Assembly: GCF_003201595.1 (NCBI RefSeq)
Contig: NZ_QJJS01000004.1
Span: 1 to 64,000, forward strand
Source: Sphaerotilus hippei
GTDB taxonomy: Bacteria > Pseudomonadota > Gammaproteobacteria > Burkholderiales > Burkholderiaceae_C
Length of the DNA stretch: 64,000 bases
Direction of reading: 5' to 3'
In this document: piece by piece, positions 9,275 to 17,363 of the stretch
Numbering within the stretch: position 1 is the stretch's first letter
Layout of the letters: every line of letters starts with the position of its first letter
Translations under genes and position numbers: made by a program
The notes under the pieces: model-generated
Told to the model about the DNA's origin: nothing
The model's database searches: none
Seen by the model: the letters and a program-made list of their open reading frames with translations, nothing else

Positions 9275-9916
9275 TCAGCGCAGAAGATAGCCCATCACCA
9301 CCTCGCGCACGTGGGAGATGCGCTCGGCCAGCGCCTTGGGCTGGTCCACCGCCCGCCCGAAGATCACCGACAGCGTGTGGCGGTTGGACAGGTAGAAATA
9401 GCACATGCCCGCGATCGAGATGTAGAGCTGCTGCGGGTCGACGCCGCCGCGGAACACGCCGTCGGTGCGGCCGCGCTCGAGCACCGCGCCCAGCGTTACC
9501 ACCAGCGGCGAGTGCAGCTCCGGGATGCGCCCGGACCGGGCCAGGTGCTGCGCCCGGTGCAGGTTCTCGTCGTTGATCAGCGCGATGAACTCGGGGTGGT
9601 CGAGGTAGTACTGCCAGGTGAAATCGACCAGCCGGGTGATGGCCTCGACCGGAGGCAGCTCGCCCAGGTGCAGCTCGGCCTCGGCGCTGCGGATGCCGGC
9701 ATAGACCTCCTCGAGCACCGCGGTGAAGAGCTGGTCCTTGTTCTTGAAGTAGTAGTAGATCAGCCGCTTGTCCAGCCCGGCGCGCGCGGCCACGTCGTCC
9801 AGCCGGGTGCCGCCCAGCCCCTGCTCGGCAAAGGCCGTCCGGGCAGCGGCCAGCAGGGCCTGGCGGGAACGTTCGGCGTCGCGGGTGCGACTCTCGGTGG
9901 CGGGGGGACGGGCCAT
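9275..9916 (-). CDS. TetR-family transcriptional regulator
   Basis: A 213-residue regulator. The N-terminal helix-turn-helix spans about 20-65 (ALLAAARTAFAEQGLGGTRL, then VAARAGLDKRLIYYYFKNKD), followed by an all-helical ligand-binding domain that resembles the TetR_C subtype seen in RutR-like proteins. It is the distal regulator gene of the minus-strand operon that starts at 16978. A 16-bp palindrome 28 bases upstream of its start has the same pattern as a palindrome inside the operon promoter, so it probably represses both. The inducer is probably the operon substrate. Confidence 0.85.
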   Translation of the reverse strand: MARPPATESRTRDAERSRQALLAAARTAFAEQGLGGTRLDDVAARAGLDKRLIYYYFKNKDQLFTAVLEEVYAGIRSAEAELHLGELPPVEAITRLVDFTWQYYLDHPEFIALINDENLHRAQHLARSGRIPELHSPLVVTLGAVLERGRTDGVFRGGVDPQQLYISIAGMCYFYLSNRHTLSVIFGRAVDQPKALAERISHVREVVMGYLLR

Positions 9917-9944
9917 GGCTGCGGGCGGATGCCCGCCCTCGATC

Positions 9945-9960
9945 TTCACGAAGGCGTGAA
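9945..9960. promoter_or_regulatory. Putative TetR operator, distal site
   Basis: TTCACGAAGGCGTGAA has perfect 6-bp arms around AAGG. It lies between the stop codon of the TIM-barrel gene and the tetR start. The pattern TTCAC-N6-GTGAA is identical to that of the operator at 17048-17063, with 12 of 16 bases matching. Autoregulation of tetR is the simplest reading. Confidence 0.6.
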
Positions 9961-10764
9961 TTATGCGACCCGGCGGGCCGCCTGCACGCACGACGCGGCC
10001 CAGGCCTCGTGCCCCATCGCCCGGGCGCGGGCCTCGTTGGGGATCTCGATGCTGACGGGCAGCCCGGCCGGCAGCCGCGCCAGCAGCGCCTGCAGGGCAA
10101 TCGCGCCCTCGCCCGGCAGCAGGCGCTCGCAGCGGGCGTCGAAGATCATGCCCTCGACCGTCGCCGGCCCCGGCACGGCCCCGTCGCAGACCTGGACGTA
10201 GTGCAGCCAGGCCGGCGGCAGCGCCGCCACCTCGTCGAGCGTGCTGCTCGAGCGCGAGAAATGCAGCGCGTCGATCAGCAGGCCGGCGTTGTCCCGGCCG
10301 ACCGCACCGACGATGCGGGCCGCCGTCTTCAGGTCGCTGACCGCCGTCCAGGGCATGAACTCCAGGTCGGCGGTCAGCCCGAAGGGGCGGGCCGCGTCGC
10401 ACAGCGCACCGAAGTGCTCGATCAGCCGGGCCTCGTCGGGATCGTCGCCGGCCACCAGCACGTGGCGCGCCTGCAGCTGGGCACCGACGGCCAGGAAACG
10501 CTGCCAGTGCGCCAGCCGGAAGTCCGCGCCGATGCGCACCACCTCGAGGTCGAACACCCGCATGCCGGTGTCGCGCAGCACGGCCAGCGTCTCGCGCAGC
10601 AGGGGCGCGTCGTCCATCAGCGGGTGGTGCACGCCGCCCGGGGCGGAGGGCAGCAGGCGCAGGCCCGCCCCGTCACAACCGGTCCGGGCCGCCAGCGCGA
10701 GCAGCTGCGGCGGGGTCCGGGTCAGGGCCACCAGCTGGGCCAGGGAGAAGAGTCGCTCTTTCAT
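9961..10764 (-). CDS. Sugar-phosphate isomerase/epimerase-like TIM-barrel protein
   Basis: A 267-residue protein of the xylose-isomerase-like TIM-barrel family (AP endonuclease 2 superfamily). Likely metal ligands are E135 (TADLEFMPW), D165/H168 (LLIDALHFSRSS), D194 (VQVCDG) and E240 (SIEIPNE). The superfamily includes 3-dehydroshikimate dehydratases, hydroxypyruvate isomerase and inosose dehydratase, so the reaction cannot be fixed. Next to a shikimate-dehydrogenase-like gene, a dehydratase or isomerase acting on a hydroaromatic acid is attractive but inferred. The start at 10764 was chosen because upstream starts would run into the NIPSNAP gene. Confidence 0.8.
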   Translation of the reverse strand: MKERLFSLAQLVALTRTPPQLLALAARTGCDGAGLRLLPSAPGGVHHPLMDDAPLLRETLAVLRDTGMRVFDLEVVRIGADFRLAHWQRFLAVGAQLQARHVLVAGDDPDEARLIEHFGALCDAARPFGLTADLEFMPWTAVSDLKTAARIVGAVGRDNAGLLIDALHFSRSSSTLDEVAALPPAWLHYVQVCDGAVPGPATVEGMIFDARCERLLPGEGAIALQALLARLPAGLPVSIEIPNEARARAMGHEAWAASCVQAARRVA

Positions 10765-10795
10765 GGGGCTCGGGGGGCGGACCGGCGGCACCCGC

Positions 10796-11410
10796 TCACT
10801 TCAGCGGCGAGACCGCGGTGGGCAGGTAGATGCCCGACTTCATGTCGGGCATCAGCCAGGCCGGGCCGCCGACCGGCGGCCAGACGCCTTGCCGGACCGC
10901 GTCGGCGCGCGCCTTCGAACGCTCGTCGAGGCTGGCCGAGGGCCACAGGTGGGTGATGCGCGGCATGCCGTCGAGCGCATACATCGCCACCGTGCAGGGC
11001 GAGATCTCGCAGCGGGCGGGCAGCGCCTTCTGCCAGGCGTCCAGCGTGGGCTGCAGGCCGCCGGTCCTGAGCTCGTAGGAGCGCAGTTCGTAGACCGGAC
11101 CGAAGGTGCCGGGCGTCACGTCGGGCAGCCACGGGAACGGGGCGTAGCTGTGCAGTTCCAGGTGGGTCAGGAAGTCGGCGCAGCCGAAGGGGTTGGCGGC
11201 CAGCAGCGTGCGGCGGCGCTCGGCGCCCAGGTCGGCCTCGGTCTCGAAGCCGCGCAGCACCACGACCTCGTTGAGCGTGCCGATGTCGGCGTACCAGCAG
11301 CCCAGCAGCCGGCCCCGGGCCTCGGCCTCGCGGCTGTAGGCCTCGATGGCGGTGGCCGCGGCGGCCGTGGTGCCCAGTCGCAGGGTCAGGGTGGCAAGTT
11401 CGTAGAGCAT
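10796..11410 (-). CDS. NIPSNAP-family protein
   Basis: A 204-residue protein with two NIPSNAP ferredoxin-like half domains. The first opens with MLYELATLTLRLG, the second with VYELRSYELRTGG near residue 105. NIPSNAP proteins are small alpha/beta barrels related to antibiotic-biosynthesis monooxygenase folds. They recur in bacterial catabolic operons, but no reaction is established for most of them. Here it lies between a flavoprotein dehydrogenase and the TIM-barrel gene in a single-direction operon (gaps 39 and 31 bases), so it probably takes part in the same pathway. Family call firm, function unknown. Confidence 0.85.
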   Translation of the reverse strand: MLYELATLTLRLGTTAAAATAIEAYSREAEARGRLLGCWYADIGTLNEVVVLRGFETEADLGAERRRTLLAANPFGCADFLTHLELHSYAPFPWLPDVTPGTFGPVYELRSYELRTGGLQPTLDAWQKALPARCEISPCTVAMYALDGMPRITHLWPSASLDERSKARADAVRQGVWPPVGGPAWLMPDMKSGIYLPTAVSPLK

Positions 11411-11449
11411 GGGGAGTCCTGGGGTCGAAGGGTGGAGAAGGTCGGAAAT

Positions 11450-13315
11450 TCAGGGCATGACGGACCGGGAGGCGCTGCGCGGTGCCGCGTCCTGCAGCGG
11501 CGTGCCGGGGGCCACGCCGGCGGCGTCGTGGGCGATCAGGTAGCCGAAGGTCATCGCCGGGCCGAGCGTGATGCCCCCGCTCGGGTAGCGCCCGCCCATG
11601 ATGCTGGCCATGTCGTTGCCGCCGGCCCACAGGCCGGCGATGGGTCGGCCCGCCTCGTCCAGCACGCGGCCGCGGGCATCGGTGCGCAGGCCGGCGAAGG
11701 TGCCCAGGCTGCCGGGCAGCACGCGCACGGCGTAGAAGGGCCCGTGCTCGATCGGCGCCACGCAGGGGTTGGGCCGCAGGCCGGCGTCGCCGTTGGCGCG
11801 GTTGTAGGGCGTCTCGCCGCGGCCGAACTCGGGGTCGCGGCCGTCGCGGGCATGGCGGTTGTGGGCCTGCACGGTCTCGACCAGCGCGGCCGCGTCGATG
11901 CCGCAGCGGCGGGCCAGATCGGCCAGATCGTCACCGCGCTGCAGGTAGCCCGAACGCAGCGACGGCGCCAGCGGCACCGGAGCCGGCCGGGCGTGGCCCA
12001 GGCCCCAGCGGCGGATGAAGCGGTGGTCGCAGATCAGCCAGGCCTGCACCGGCTCGCCGGGCGGCACGGCGGCGAACAGGCCGCTCATGAAGTCGTGGTA
12101 GGAGTCGGCCTCGTTGACGAAGCGCCGGCCCTGCCGGGTCACGGCGATCAGCCCGGGCTTGGCGCGTTCGATCAGGTGCGGGAAGCGGCCCACTCGACCA
12201 CCGGACTGCGGCACCAGCGACACCGGCGCCCAGGCCGCCACGCTGGCCAGGTCGTCGGCCACGCGGCCCCCGACGGCCTCGCCCAGGCGCAGGCCGTCAC
12301 CGGTGTTGCTCGGGGGCGCGGCCGACGGGTGGCGGCCCTCGTCGAGCCCGCGGGCGTCCAGCCCGGCCATGCGCCGGGCGTCGTGGGGGAAACCGCCGCA
12401 GGCCAGCACCACGCCGCAGCGGGCGTGCACCGTCGTCTGGCTGCCGTCGGGCGCCCCGACCACCGCGCCGCAGACCCGGCCCTGCTCGCTCAGCAGGCGC
12501 AGCACCGGCGAGCCCGTGCGCAGGTCCACGCCGCGGTCCAGCGCCGAGCGCATCAGCCGCGCGGCCAGCGCATTGCCGTTGACCAGGTGCATGCCACGGC
12601 CGTGCAGCACGATGTCGAGCAGGTGGCGCCCGACACGCTGCAGCACATGCCCCAGCGAGCGCAGCGAACGGGTCGAGTTCATGAAGTGGCGCAGATCGGG
12701 TCCGCTGGCGATGCCCATGCCCCAGAGCGAGATCAGGTCCAGCGGCGGGCGCAGGCGGTGCAGGTCGGCGCCGAGCCGGCGGGCGTCGAACGCAGCGGTG
12801 CCGAGCTGGCGACCGCCCTCGACCGCCCCGGGCGAGCGGCCGTGGAAGTCCGGGATGGCCTGGCCGTCGATGAAGGCCATCGCCGTGTGGCGGCGGAAGA
12901 ACTCCACCATCAGCGGCGCATGGTCGAGGAAGGCGTCCACGCGCGCGGCGTCGTGGTGCTCGCCCAGCTCGTGGCGCAGGTAGCGGCGGGGCGCCTCGGG
13001 GTCCTCGACGAAGCCGGCCTCGCGGGCCAGCGGGTGGCCGGGCAGCCACATCCAGCCGCCGGACCAGGCGGTGGTACCCCCCAGCACGGCCTCCTTCTCC
13101 ACCACCCGCACCGACAGGCCCAGCGCCGCGGCCGTGACCGCCGCCGACAGCCCGCCCGCGCCGGAGCCGACGACCAGCAGATCGACCGTCTGCGCCCCGG
13201 CGCCGCGGGACCGCGGGCCCTCGGCGTCGGCCCGCGTCGGGGGCCGCGCCGCCGGCTCGTCCGGCGCGCGGCGGTGGGTGGGGGCGTGATCGGCGGTGGA
13301 GGCGGACAGGCTCAT
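11450..13315 (-). CDS. FAD-dependent dehydrogenase, 3-ketosteroid-delta1-dehydrogenase-like (paralogue 1)
   Basis: A 621-residue flavoprotein of the fumarate reductase/KstD superfamily. The Rossmann dinucleotide motif GSGAGG begins at 50, followed by the GGTTAWSGG segment. The C-terminal FAD loop reads YPSGGITLGPAMTFGYL, close to the YPGPGxTIGPAM signature of ketosteroid dehydrogenases. About 45 poorly conserved residues precede the fold. Such enzymes insert a double bond next to a ring ketone. It is clearly related to the product of 14197-15945. Nothing else in the window supports steroid breakdown, so a smaller ketone substrate is more likely. Gaps to its neighbours are 8 and 39 bases. Confidence 0.83.
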   Translation of the reverse strand: MSLSASTADHAPTHRRAPDEPAARPPTRADAEGPRSRGAGAQTVDLLVVGSGAGGLSAAVTAAALGLSVRVVEKEAVLGGTTAWSGGWMWLPGHPLAREAGFVEDPEAPRRYLRHELGEHHDAARVDAFLDHAPLMVEFFRRHTAMAFIDGQAIPDFHGRSPGAVEGGRQLGTAAFDARRLGADLHRLRPPLDLISLWGMGIASGPDLRHFMNSTRSLRSLGHVLQRVGRHLLDIVLHGRGMHLVNGNALAARLMRSALDRGVDLRTGSPVLRLLSEQGRVCGAVVGAPDGSQTTVHARCGVVLACGGFPHDARRMAGLDARGLDEGRHPSAAPPSNTGDGLRLGEAVGGRVADDLASVAAWAPVSLVPQSGGRVGRFPHLIERAKPGLIAVTRQGRRFVNEADSYHDFMSGLFAAVPPGEPVQAWLICDHRFIRRWGLGHARPAPVPLAPSLRSGYLQRGDDLADLARRCGIDAAALVETVQAHNRHARDGRDPEFGRGETPYNRANGDAGLRPNPCVAPIEHGPFYAVRVLPGSLGTFAGLRTDARGRVLDEAGRPIAGLWAGGNDMASIMGGRYPSGGITLGPAMTFGYLIAHDAAGVAPGTPLQDAAPRSASRSVMP

Positions 13316-13323
13316 GGCGGGAC

Positions 13324-14172
13324 TCAGCGGGCGGTGGGGGCCGCGGTCGGCAGCCGGGCTTCGGTGAGCGGGCCGGTCTCGAGCAGGAAATCGACCATGC
13401 GCTCGCACACCGCGGCGAACATGCCCGCCCCGACCTGCGTGCGGCAGCCCTTGCTGCGCGCGATCTCGAGCAGCGGGGTCACCGCGGGCATCGTGATCAC
13501 GTCGCCGACGAACATCGCGCCGTCAAGGTGCTCGGCCATCACCGGCAGCGCATCGCCGGCTCGCATGCCGGCCGGGGTGGCGTTGAACACCACGTCGAAG
13601 CCGCGCGGATCGGCCGAGCCGGCCTGCACCCGCTCGCCGTGGCGCTGGGCGAGGCGGCGGATCAGGCCGTCCCGCTTGGGCAGGTCGCCGTCGTGGATGG
13701 CCAGCAGCGAGGCCCCGGCCTCCAGCGCCGCCTGGGCGATGGCCGAGCCCGCGCCCCCCGCCCCGGCCAGCAGCACCCGCCGGCCCTCGAGCTCGCAGCC
13801 GGCCGAGCGCTGGGCCTCGATGAAACCGAGGCCGTCGGCATGGTCGCCGTGCCAGCGGCCGTCCGGACGGCGGCGCAGCACGTTCACGCCGCCGAGGAAA
13901 TGCGCCCGCTCGGTCGTGGTGGCGCACAGCGCGTAGGCGTCGAGCTTGTGCGGCACGGTGATGATGAGTCCGTCGAAGTTCTTCGTGCGGCCCAGCGCGG
14001 CGACCACGGTGGCCAGGTCGGCGCTGGCCACGTGCAGCGGCACGACGACGGCATTGCAGCCGCGGTCGATCAGGCGCTGCGTCACGCCCGAGGGCGACTT
14101 CACCTGGGCGATCGGGTCACCGATGATGCCGATGACACGGGTCGCGCCGCTGAGGGTGTCGGAGATGTTCAT
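13324..14172 (-). CDS. Shikimate/quinate dehydrogenase-like NAD(P) oxidoreductase
   Basis: A 282-residue AroE-superfamily enzyme. The catalytic pair is present: K76 (ITVPHK) and D113 (HADGLGF). The dinucleotide motif is AGAGGAGSA, followed by NATPAGM. The substrate loop differs from housekeeping AroE: E. coli has AHSKSP, here it is AQVKSP, so the first carboxylate-binding serine is valine (V24). The terminal GxGMFAAV also departs from the GLGMLVAQ form. These changes and the operon position argue for a catabolic alcohol dehydrogenase acting on a hydroaromatic or alicyclic substrate, not aromatic amino acid biosynthesis. The substrate is unknown. Confidence 0.85.
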   Translation of the reverse strand: MNISDTLSGATRVIGIIGDPIAQVKSPSGVTQRLIDRGCNAVVVPLHVASADLATVVAALGRTKNFDGLIITVPHKLDAYALCATTTERAHFLGGVNVLRRRPDGRWHGDHADGLGFIEAQRSAGCELEGRRVLLAGAGGAGSAIAQAALEAGASLLAIHDGDLPKRDGLIRRLAQRHGERVQAGSADPRGFDVVFNATPAGMRAGDALPVMAEHLDGAMFVGDVITMPAVTPLLEIARSKGCRTQVGAGMFAAVCERMVDFLLETGPLTEARLPTAAPTAR

Positions 14173-14196
14173 GTCGAGGTCTTTCGTCGAGAGGCG

Positions 14197-15945
14197 TCAG
14201 AAGGTGGCGGGGCCCTGGCCCAGGCCGGCGCGGCGGGCGGCATCGCGCCCGGCCAGGCAGCCGAACACCAGGCCCGGGCCCAGCGTGATGCCCGGGCCGG
14301 TGTAGACCCCGCCCATCACCGAGCGCATGTCGTTGCCCACCGCGTACAGGCCGGGCAGCGGCCGGCCCTGCCCGTCGAGCAGGCGGGCACCCGCGTCGGT
14401 GACCAGGCCGGCGCAGGCGCCGATGTCACCCGGGTAGAGGCGCACGGCGTAGAACGGCGCCTGCGTCAGCGCCCCCAGGCAGGGGTTGGGCCCGGCCCGG
14501 CTGGCATCGCCCAGGTGGCGCTGGTAGTCGGTCTCGCCGCGGTGGAAGTCGCTGTCGACGCCCGTGGCGGCCAGGTGGTTGAAACGGGCCACGCTGTCGC
14601 GCAGCCCGGCCGCATCGATGCCCAGCCGCTGCGCCAGTTCGTCGAGCGTGGCGCCCTGCGTCAGGTAACCATCGGCCAGGAACGGTTCGAGCCCCTGGCC
14701 ACCGGGGCGCACCATGCCCATGCCGTAGCGCCGCAGCGCCTCGGCATCGCAGATCAGGCAGGCCGGGATCGCCGGCGTGCGGGCGTGCTCGGCCTGCATC
14801 GCCAGGGCGAACAGGTGGTAGGAGGTGCTCTCGTTCAGGAAACGCCGCCCCGCCTGGTTCACGGTGATGAAACCGGGCTTGGCGCGGTCCATCAGGAAGT
14901 GCGGGAACACCGCCTGGCTGCCGTCCGCGCGCCGGCGGCGCGACACCGGCGCCCAGAAGGCCGGCGACAGGCCGCTGGCGTCGAACTGCGCCCCGCGCCG
15001 CAGCGCGACCTCCTGCGCCGCCCCGGTGTGGCCCGGTGCGGCCGGGCACCAGGCCTCGTCGGCCCCGGGCAGCAGCTCGGCCCGCCGGCGGGGATGCCGG
15101 TTGAAACCGCCGCTGGCCCAGATCACGCCACCGGCCACGCGCACCTGGCGTCGCACCGCGCCCGACTGCAGCATGACGGTCGACGAGCCGTCCGCCTGCG
15201 GCTGCACCTCGCCGACCTCGGACTGCATCAGCAGCGAGACGCCGGCATGCTGCGCCAGCGAGGCGAGCAGCCGGGCCACCAGGGCATTGCCCATCACCAG
15301 CCGGGTGCCGCGCGGGTGGCCGAGCCGGTCCAGCGCATGGCGCCCCAGCAGGCGCAGCGCATGCCGCAGCGAAGCGAAGGAGCGGGTCATGCCCAGCAGG
15401 TGGTTGATGTCGGTGCGGTCGACCATCATGCCGCCCAGCACGGTGAACTCCGGGATCGGCGGGCGCAGCAGCGCGAACAGCGGCCCCAGGCGCCGACCGT
15501 CGAAGGGCAGCGGCTCGAGGGCCCGTCCGTTGACCGTGGCCCCCGGCAGGTCGCTGAGGTAGTCAGGGTGGCGGGCATACGGCCGCAGCTTGAGCTCGCT
15601 GCGTGCCTCCAGGTGCGCCACCACGGCCGCGCCCTGCTGCAGGAAGGCCTCGCGCAGCTCGCGCGGGGCGCGCTCGCCCACCGCGTGGTCGAGGTACAGG
15701 CGTGCGGCGTCGAGCGTGTCGGCGGGGTTGACCGCCGCCGCGTGGTGGGTGCCCGGCACCCAGGTGGTGCCGCCCGACCAGGCCGAGGTGCCGCCGACCC
15801 AGGCGGTGCGCTCGACCAGCAGCACCCGGGCGCCGTCCAGCGCCGCCCCCAGGGCGGCGGCCAGGCCGGCCGCGCCCGCGCCGATCACCAGCACGTCCAA
15901 GGAGGCGCCGCCCTCGGACGGCAGCGTGTTCAGGTCGAGCAGCAT
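14197..15945 (-). CDS. FAD-dependent dehydrogenase, 3-ketosteroid-delta1-dehydrogenase-like (paralogue 2)
   Basis: A 582-residue flavoprotein related to the product of 11450-13315 along its whole length. The dinucleotide motif GAGAAG starts at 22, GGTSAWSGGTTWVPG follows, and the C-terminal loop is VYTGPGITLGPGLVFG. Shared internal blocks with the paralogue include the RAKPGFITVNQAGRRFLNE region and the NPCLGAL/PFYAVRLYPG region. Two such dehydrogenases in one operon suggest two successive desaturations of one ring. The start lies 4 bases after the stop of the TRAP receptor gene, so translation is probably coupled. Confidence 0.83.
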   Translation of the reverse strand: MLLDLNTLPSEGGASLDVLVIGAGAAGLAAALGAALDGARVLLVERTAWVGGTSAWSGGTTWVPGTHHAAAVNPADTLDAARLYLDHAVGERAPRELREAFLQQGAAVVAHLEARSELKLRPYARHPDYLSDLPGATVNGRALEPLPFDGRRLGPLFALLRPPIPEFTVLGGMMVDRTDINHLLGMTRSFASLRHALRLLGRHALDRLGHPRGTRLVMGNALVARLLASLAQHAGVSLLMQSEVGEVQPQADGSSTVMLQSGAVRRQVRVAGGVIWASGGFNRHPRRRAELLPGADEAWCPAAPGHTGAAQEVALRRGAQFDASGLSPAFWAPVSRRRRADGSQAVFPHFLMDRAKPGFITVNQAGRRFLNESTSYHLFALAMQAEHARTPAIPACLICDAEALRRYGMGMVRPGGQGLEPFLADGYLTQGATLDELAQRLGIDAAGLRDSVARFNHLAATGVDSDFHRGETDYQRHLGDASRAGPNPCLGALTQAPFYAVRLYPGDIGACAGLVTDAGARLLDGQGRPLPGLYAVGNDMRSVMGGVYTGPGITLGPGLVFGCLAGRDAARRAGLGQGPATF

Positions 15946-15949
15946 GGGA

Positions 15950-16978
15950 CTAGTTCCGGGCCGCGCGGGCCTTGTCGATGGCCGCGAACATGTCCTTGAC
16001 CAGCGGCTCGCCGACGATGCGGGTGTACTTCTCCACCACCGGGCGGGCCTTCTCCTTCATGCGGGCCAGGTCGGCCGCGGGCAGCTCGTTGACCACCATG
16101 CCCCTGGCCTTGAGCTCCTCCAGGCCGCGGGCGTTGCGCTCGCGCGAGATCTGGCGCTGGTATTCCCGCGCCTCGTCGGCCGCGTCCTGCAGGATCTTGC
16201 GTTCATCGGCCGAGTAGCCATCCCAGACCTTCTTGCTGAAGATCACCGACTGCGGGTTGTACATGTGACCGGTCATCGAGAAGTACTTCTGCACCTCGTA
16301 GAGCTTGTTGTTGACCATGTTGATCACCGGCTGGGTGCCGCCGTCCAGCGCCTTCTGCTCCAGCGCGGTGTAGAGCTCCGGGTAAGGCAGCGGGATCGCG
16401 TTGGCGCCCATCGCGTTCATGAAGTCGACGTAGATCGGCGTCTCGATCACGCGGATCTTCAGGCCCTGCAGGTCGTCCAGCTTCGCGATCGGGCGCTTGC
16501 TGTTGTGGAAGTGGCGGAAGCCCAGCTCCCAGTACGACAGGCCCACCAGGCCCTTGGGCTCGAGCAGCGCATGCAGCTTGCTGCCGAAGGGGCCGTCGAC
16601 CACCGAATAGGCCTCCTTCTCGCTGGCGAACACGAAGGGGAAGTCCAGCACGCTCATCTCCTTGACGACACCGGCCAGCAGGCTGGAGTTCATCACGCAC
16701 ATCTCGATCGTGCCGCCCTGCATGCCCGAGACCACCGCCACGTCCTTGCCCAGCACGCCACCGCCGAAGACCTTGACGGTCAGCTTGCCGCCGCTGCGGG
16801 CCTTGACGAGCTCCGCGAAGCGCAGCGCCGCGTCGTACTGCGCGCTGCCGGCGCTGGTCTGCATCGCGAACTTCAGCGTGCGTTCCTTGATGTCGGCCGC
16901 CATGGCGCCCGTCGCGCCGGCCGCCAGCAGACCGCAGGCCAGAACGGCGGCCACGGTGGACTTGAGTCGATGGAACAT
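15950..16978 (-). CDS. TRAP transporter solute receptor, DctP family
   Basis: A 342-residue periplasmic binding protein. The signal peptide ends near ATGAMAA. The DctP fold shows the conserved GLKIRV segment with the carboxylate-binding arginine and the FHNSKRPIAKLDDLQ region. The start has AGGAG upstream. Unlike the complete dctPQM set at 59.8-62.8 kb, no dctQ or dctM gene follows; enzyme genes follow directly. The receptor must therefore borrow membrane subunits encoded elsewhere. It is the first gene of the operon, under the palindrome-containing promoter, and its ligand is likely an organic acid fed to the downstream dehydrogenases. Confidence 0.9.
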   Translation of the reverse strand: MFHRLKSTVAAVLACGLLAAGATGAMAADIKERTLKFAMQTSAGSAQYDAALRFAELVKARSGGKLTVKVFGGGVLGKDVAVVSGMQGGTIEMCVMNSSLLAGVVKEMSVLDFPFVFASEKEAYSVVDGPFGSKLHALLEPKGLVGLSYWELGFRHFHNSKRPIAKLDDLQGLKIRVIETPIYVDFMNAMGANAIPLPYPELYTALEQKALDGGTQPVINMVNNKLYEVQKYFSMTGHMYNPQSVIFSKKVWDGYSADERKILQDAADEAREYQRQISRERNARGLEELKARGMVVNELPAADLARMKEKARPVVEKYTRIVGEPLVKDMFAAIDKARAARN

Positions 16979-17363
16979 GGGGAGTCTCCTGTCTGGATGG
17001 ATGGTCTCGTTCCCGTGCTCGATGGCAGGAACGTGATCTCATATTAATTCACCAATTGGTGAATAACAAGATTCAGCAGGGCATATGAGTTGATTGTTTA
17101 CCTGGTGATTTCCCTTGTTTGTGAATAGATGACCGACCACAGAGGCGCGACACGGCGGAGCTGGACCCCTGGAGGGCCTGCATTGCCAGGAATCGGTGCA
17201 CGCCGGATTGTCCCGATTTCCTGATCAGTCAGTCCCGCCAGAGACGGTTTATCCAGGACAGCGAAACTTCTACAGTGGCAGCCATCACGGCCCTCGTCGC
17301 TGCGTCCGTCCCTCCACCAGGAGCGTCTCCCATGCTCGATCACCCCTGCCCGGCAGGCACGCC
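16979..17363. other. Divergent intergenic region with catabolic-operon promoter
   Basis: This 385-base gap separates the minus-strand TRAP/dehydrogenase operon from the plus-strand esterase gene. It holds the promoter and operator described at 17041-17069. A partial TGGTGA half-site occurs near 17104 within ACCTGGTGATTT. The stretch 17041-17120 is much more AT-rich than the surroundings, as expected of a promoter. I see no convincing gene or RNA in the rest of it. Confidence 0.6.
17041..17069 (-). promoter_or_regulatory. Operon promoter with palindromic operator filling the spacer
   Basis: Read on the minus strand, a -35-like TTGTTA (17064-17069) and a -10-like TAATAT (17041-17046) are separated by exactly 17 bases. 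The spacer is occupied by the perfect 18-bp palindrome ATTCACCAATTGGTGAAT (17047-17064). Its core TTCAC-N6-GTGAA also occurs before the tetR gene at 9945-9960. A repressor bound here would exclude RNA polymerase. Predicted transcription start is near 17034, giving a leader of about 56 bases. Confidence 0.68.

Noticed and set aside
9917..10402. Upstream in-frame extension joining the TetR frame to the TIM-barrel region
   Set aside because: The added residues lie antisense-free but in another frame of the real TIM-barrel gene and show no domain; TetR proteins start close to the helix-turn-helix as at 9916.
10241..13936. A 1231-codon open frame on the plus strand across the catabolic operon
   Set aside because: It is antisense to four clear genes (TIM-barrel protein, NIPSNAP, flavoprotein and AroE-like enzyme). 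Its Arg/Gly/Pro/His-rich peptide has no domain. Very high GC keeps such frames open.
11450..15945. Steroid degradation island
   Set aside because: The two flavoproteins resemble 3-ketosteroid dehydrogenases, but no KshAB, Hsa, Kst or sterol side-chain genes occur nearby. The shikimate-dehydrogenase-like neighbour fits small ring acids better.
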